A DNA stretch of 8,356 nt from an uncultured Collinsella sp. (GTDB lineage Bacteria; Actinomycetota; Coriobacteriia; Coriobacteriales; Coriobacteriaceae), in the NCBI GenBank assembly GCA_958424475.1, contig CATZTY010000037.1, forward strand, positions 1-8,356. The letters are read 5' to 3'. Under the pieces are notes generated by a model. The model did not search any database, was not told the DNA's origin, and saw only the letters and a list, made by a program, of their open reading frames with translations. This document shows positions 6,117-8,356 of this stretch, piece after piece (within the stretch, counting starts at the first letter, position 1; the number at the start of each line of letters is the position of its first letter). The translations under genes were made by a program, and so were the position numbers.

Positions 6117-6137
6117 GGACGGGCATTTCGTCCGTCC
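6117..6137. repeat. 6-bp inverted repeat near the lipoprotein transcript 5' end
   Basis: GGACGG and CCGTCC pair around nine bases, about 23 nt after the predicted transcription start. Together with the stem at 6070-6103 it gives the leader two tandem hairpins. Confidence 0.45.
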
Positions 6138-6166
6138 GCAACCACAGCCTGGTAGGAACGAAGCGC

Positions 6167-6195
6167 ATTATAGCTAAGTTCAAGCTAAAGTTTAA
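6167..6195 (-). promoter_or_regulatory. Sigma-70-type promoter for the lipoprotein transcript
   Basis: In the minus-strand sense a perfect TATAAT -10 box (6172-6167) is preceded by TTAAAC (6195-6190) with exactly 17 bases between. The -35 box is weak (three of six consensus positions), but the -10 box and spacing are ideal, and the sequence is AT-rich against a GC-rich background. Transcription should start near 6160. Confidence 0.72.
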
Positions 6196-6267
6196 GGTTA
6201 GGGGCGTCATTCGCATCGCGAGTACAGATTTCGCAGGTCGGGGCGGATCATTCGTGCCCCCATGAAG

Positions 6268-6296
6268 CCCGGAGCTCCCCTACGGGGAGCTCCGGG
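6268..6296. repeat. 13-bp GC-rich hairpin without T-run
   Basis: CCCGGAGCTCCCC and GGGGAGCTCCGGG are perfect reverse complements around the three bases TAC. Neither strand has a T-run after the stem, so a classical intrinsic terminator is not supported. It shares bases 6292-6296 with the next hairpin, so the two cannot both form in full in one RNA. Confidence 0.75.
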
Positions 6297-6319
6297 GCAC
6301 CCTTCTTAGGGTGCCCCGG
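6292..6319. repeat. 11-bp GC-rich hairpin without T-run
   Basis: CCGGGGCACCC and GGGTGCCCCGG are perfect reverse complements around TTCTTA. It overlaps the previous hairpin on the left and runs into the first two bases of the long inverted repeat on the right. Confidence 0.75.
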
Positions 6320-6532
6320 CCAAAATATGGCAAATATGAGTACTGTCACTAAATCAGTAACAGCAAAATCAAGGAATTTAGAACTTGGAGGCGGCGTAAA
6401 GTAAGAAGATAATAAACAAATGTAGAATAACTAAGCATCAGGTTGGCGACTCTGAGCGCGAAATCTGTCCGAAAGGCCAAAATTGCCTGTTACTAAATTG
6501 GTGACAGTACTCATATTTGCCATATTTTGGCC
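6318..6532. repeat. 46-bp inverted repeat (43/46) enclosing 123 bp; MITE-like or paired regulatory site
   Basis: The left arm 6318-6363 and right arm 6487-6532 are reverse complements with three mismatches. A further stretch (TGCCC plus one mismatch) continues outward on both sides. Each arm starts GGCCAAAATATGGC and ends with a smaller dyad CTGTnAC..GTnACAG. The enclosed 123 bp is comparatively AT-rich and holds no gene of normal size. No target-site duplication is evident at the ends. The structure resembles a short non-autonomous element with long terminal repeats, but could equally be two facing copies of a protein-binding site. It lies between the stop at 6568 and the lipoprotein promoter and accounts for most of this 350-base gene-free stretch. 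Confidence 0.7.
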
Positions 6533-6567
6533 AGGGCATATGATTAACCCTCTATTTTCGACGCGAA

Positions 6568-7677
6568 TTAGACCGGCTTAAGCCCAAAACACGCCCGCAG
6601 CGTGTTAAGCAACGCCTCTTGCTTCTTCCTGCGGGCATCGACACGATTCCGGTACCGCTTTCGCATACGCTGGTGCATGCGCCATGCGAGCGCTTCCATT
6701 GCCTCCATGTCGCAGAGCATCTCGTTGTTGACCGTCGCGACCTCAATCCCCATAGCTATGAAGCCCGTGTTGCGTTTTTCATCATGGATACGTCCCCTCC
6801 GGGAGGAATGACCCAGTTCACCGTTGTATTCCAGGTCAAACCGGGCTGCTTCCTGATACGCATCGCAAACTGCATGCGGCATCCCCGAGATTGCCTGCGC
6901 GCGGTCATCGAACTCAATCTTGTAGTCGGTCTTAAAGGGACCGCAGGCAAATCCGCCATAGGAAAACGGAAGCGAAAACAGAGCGAGCATGATGCACTCC
7001 ATGGGCGAGCGCAGGTTTTCTGACAAGTAGGGACACAGACGTTGCAGTTGTTTGGCCGCATTCCCCTTGCATACCGCGAGGTAATCTGCCAGACGATCGG
7101 GCGTCAGCACCGGCTCAACCTCAAAGTAGCCCACGTCTGCTGGCTGGTCCTTGTCCTTTGCAAGTTTATTCGTAACGGGCGAGGTGTAGGGAGGCAGATA
7201 CTTCCCGCGGTCACTCAGTGAAATCTTGGAACACAGTTCCTGGGCCAGAGCAAACGCCTGGATACAGCCGACCTCGCGGGCAACGGCAACACAAAGGGCC
7301 TCAGGAGATAGGCTGTACACCCCCGGTTCCACCTCTAGAATCGAGCCGGCGGGCAACTCGGAGCATACGGACCAGCTCACGCCAAGAATACGGCGGCGCT
7401 GCGCTGCAGACCCTACCAGCAAGCACAAATCCTCTTGCGCCTCGCCGCTTGCGGCCCCAATCCGCACCAAATCGGGAAGATAGATGTCCTCGGTCGAGGA
7501 CGACGATGTGCGCAGCACACGGCGCTCTTCATCGGGATTAAGGTCCTTCCAGCTTATGTAGCCCATCTGCCGGCGCTCGGCGCGCATCATGCGTAGCGCC
7601 GAGGCGCCTGTTAGGATTTCGGAAGCCGCTAGCTGTTCGTCTGTCGGCTCGTTGCGCCGCTCAATCTTCACTGCCAC
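6568..7677 (-). CDS. AbiEi/DUF559-like protein with PD-(D/E)XK-type C-terminal domain
   Basis: This 369-residue protein resembles actinobacterial proteins that join an antitoxin-like N-terminal region to a Vsr/DUF559-like nuclease fold. The middle part has GVYSLSPEALCVAVA (119-133). RSPMECIMLALFSLPFSYGG (223-242) matches the family's SPMEt..lL.LP..lGG helix. The C-terminal block has FDLEYNGELGH (280-290), HDEKRN (298-303) and MGIEVATV (309-316), the core strand-turn-strand pattern of this fold with Asp281, Glu283, His290, Asp299 and Arg302 as candidate active residues. A basic helix (341-353) follows. Nuclease activity is inference: the usual third-motif Lys is not obvious. I chose the GTG at 7677, 10 nt after the comF stop, with AGGGGTGG upstream overlapping that stop codon. 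An ATG at 7716 has no ribosome-binding site and would overlap comF. It is probably co-transcribed with comF. Confidence 0.68.
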   Translation of the reverse strand: MAVKIERRNEPTDEQLAASEILTGASALRMMRAERRQMGYISWKDLNPDEERRVLRTSSSSTEDIYLPDLVRIGAASGEAQEDLCLLVGSAAQRRRILGVSWSVCSELPAGSILEVEPGVYSLSPEALCVAVAREVGCIQAFALAQELCSKISLSDRGKYLPPYTSPVTNKLAKDKDQPADVGYFEVEPVLTPDRLADYLAVCKGNAAKQLQRLCPYLSENLRSPMECIMLALFSLPFSYGGFACGPFKTDYKIEFDDRAQAISGMPHAVCDAYQEAARFDLEYNGELGHSSRRGRIHDEKRNTGFIAMGIEVATVNNEMLCDMEAMEALAWRMHQRMRKRYRNRVDARRKKQEALLNTLRACFGLKPV

Positions 7678-7687
7678 AAAACCACCC

Positions 7688-8356
7688 CTACCAAACACGT
7701 GCGATAGCAAGGCCATCGACTGCTGCGGCGCCGGCGCGCTTGAGTTCCGTCGAAGCCGCGGCCATCGTCGCGCCCGTGGTGATAACGTCATCGATAAGCA
7801 GCAGGCGGCGGCCGTGCACATCCTCAACCGTCTCGTACATGCCTTGGGCACGCTCGCGGCGCTCCTCACGACCGAGTTCGCGCTGGTCGCCATGCCCGTA
7901 CTTGACGAGAGCATCGAGCAGGGGAACACCCGACAGCTCGCAAAATGGGCGCGCGATAGCCTCCATATGATCAAAACCACGACGCCGAAACGCTGCCGCC
8001 GTCGCAGGCACAAACACCACCGCATCCGCACCGGACAGCACACCTCCGTAGCGATCGGGCGCTACGACCTGGGCATGCAGGGCGGTATCGTAGAGCAGCT
8101 CCGCCAGATACGGGGCCAGACGTCGCTCGCCCGCATCCTTGTACGCTTTAATGATGCGCGGCAGCGGATGCGCATAGACGGCGCACGCCAGGCAGCGGTC
8201 GAGCGCCTCCGCCATTGCCGAGGACGTGCCCTCGACCGAACACTCAGTGCACAGCAAATCCCCAAACGGGGCGCCGCATCGGGTACAGCTATGACGTGGG
8301 TCGATGAGCGTGAGCGCGGCCAGGCAGTCTTGGCAAATAAGCGCACCGGCGCGCTC
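7688..8356 (-). CDS. ComF-family phosphoribosyltransferase-like protein, 5' end beyond window
   Basis: 222 residues are visible and the frame is open to the right edge, so the N-terminus is missing. An N-terminal zinc-finger-like region has CQDC, CTRC and CTEC pairs at visible residues 8-11, 24-27 and 36-39. The type I phosphoribosyltransferase domain follows: AYKDAGERRLAPYLAELL, then VVFVPATAAAFRRRGFDHMEAIARPF, and the PRPP-binding signature LLLIDDVITTGATM with its two Asp. This order of Cys pairs followed by a PRTase fold is diagnostic of ComF/ComFC proteins, which take part in DNA uptake or processing in competent bacteria; the enzymatic reaction is not firmly established. Other competence genes are not in the window. 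Its TAG stop overlaps the ribosome-binding region of the next gene. Confidence 0.9.
   Translation of the reverse strand, partial: ERAGALICQDCLAALTLIDPRHSCTRCGAPFGDLLCTECSVEGTSSAMAEALDRCLACAVYAHPLPRIIKAYKDAGERRLAPYLAELLYDTALHAQVVAPDRYGGVLSGADAVVFVPATAAAFRRRGFDHMEAIARPFCELSGVPLLDALVKYGHGDQRELGREERRERAQGMYETVEDVHGRRLLLIDDVITTGATMAAASTELKRAGAAAVDGLAIARVW

Larger units (their letters stand above)
5818..6166 (-). other. Long 5' leader of the lipoprotein gene, no gene assigned
   Basis: From the predicted transcription start (about 6160) to the chosen ATG is some 340 nt. The lipoprotein frame stays open through it, but there is no ribosome-binding site at its ATGs (6126, 6054) and codon use is atypical (GAA, CCT, ATT, GTA, AGG). 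Coding upstream would also put 79 or more residues ahead of the signal peptide. Hairpin-forming repeats are present at 6070-6103 and 6117-6137. I could not match it to 4.5S/SRP RNA, RNase P, tmRNA, tRNA or a known riboswitch. Confidence 0.45.

Noticed and set aside
5818..6216. N-terminal extension of the lipoprotein from an upstream ATG
   Set aside because: It would bury the signal peptide and lipobox behind 79 or more residues; codon use is atypical and no ribosome-binding site precedes the ATGs.
6320..6330. CCAAAATATGG, which matches a eukaryotic CArG box
   Set aside because: Serum-response-type factors do not occur in bacteria; this is a chance match inside the inverted repeat.
7678..8043. 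Extension of the AbiEi/DUF559-like protein upstream through the comF gene
   Set aside because: The comF frame in this stretch carries the PRPP-binding signature and is clearly the coding one; the extension is Arg/Cys-rich shadow sequence.
1..8356. CRISPR array
   Set aside because: No regularly spaced direct repeats with unique spacers are present; the only regular period is the 36-bp coding repeat at 1710-1817, which has no spacers.

Overview
The window looks like a piece of a high-GC chromosome from the class Coriobacteriia, most probably Collinsella or a close relative. This is inferred from codon use, the long-form HPF, the GC-rich terminators and the type of nuclease-like protein present. 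No rRNA, tRNA or other marker gene is here to prove it. Every protein gene I can support lies on the minus strand, so the region is read from high to low coordinates.

In transcription order the layout is as follows. (1) A ComF-family phosphoribosyltransferase enters from the right edge (7688-8356, 5' end missing). It is followed 10 nt later by a GTG-started protein with an AbiEi/DUF559-like architecture and a PD-(D/E)XK-type C-terminus (6568-7677). (2) A 350-base gene-free stretch (6218-6567) holds a 46-bp inverted repeat (43/46 matches) around 123 bp, plus two overlapping GC-rich hairpins without T-runs. (3) A good promoter at 6167-6195 and a leader of about 340 nt precede an orphan solute-binding lipoprotein (4810-5817), closed by an intrinsic terminator (4710-4743). 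(4) Long-form hpf (3908-4492) is closed by a second intrinsic terminator (3847-3878). (5) A DegV-family fatty-acid-binding protein gene starts only 18 nt after that terminator. (6) After an 88-nt gap comes a tightly packed four-gene run with gaps of 5, 2 and 6 nt: a beta-hydroxyacid dehydrogenase, a small membrane protein, a HEAT-repeat protein, and an NAD-type isocitrate dehydrogenase that leaves the window at base 1.

The most unusual coding feature is the dehydrogenase. Its normal core of about 306 residues carries an extra 53-residue C-terminal tail with 14 His and 9 Cys. The last 36 residues are three 12-residue units encoded by an exact 36-bp period. This looks like a metal-binding or metal-buffering appendage, and the last unit also supplies the ribosome-binding site of the next gene. 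That next gene, a small membrane protein, appears to carry a one-base deletion near its 3' end. A neighbouring frame gives a far more natural, basic C-terminus with a stop placed just ahead of the next ribosome-binding site.

The most unusual non-coding feature is the inverted repeat at 6318-6532. Each arm contains a smaller CTGTnAC...GTnACAG dyad and an ATG opening the same short reading frame (MSTVT...). It has the look of a MITE-like or REP-like repeat, or of a paired regulator/recombinase site. Its copy number and function cannot be judged from this window alone.
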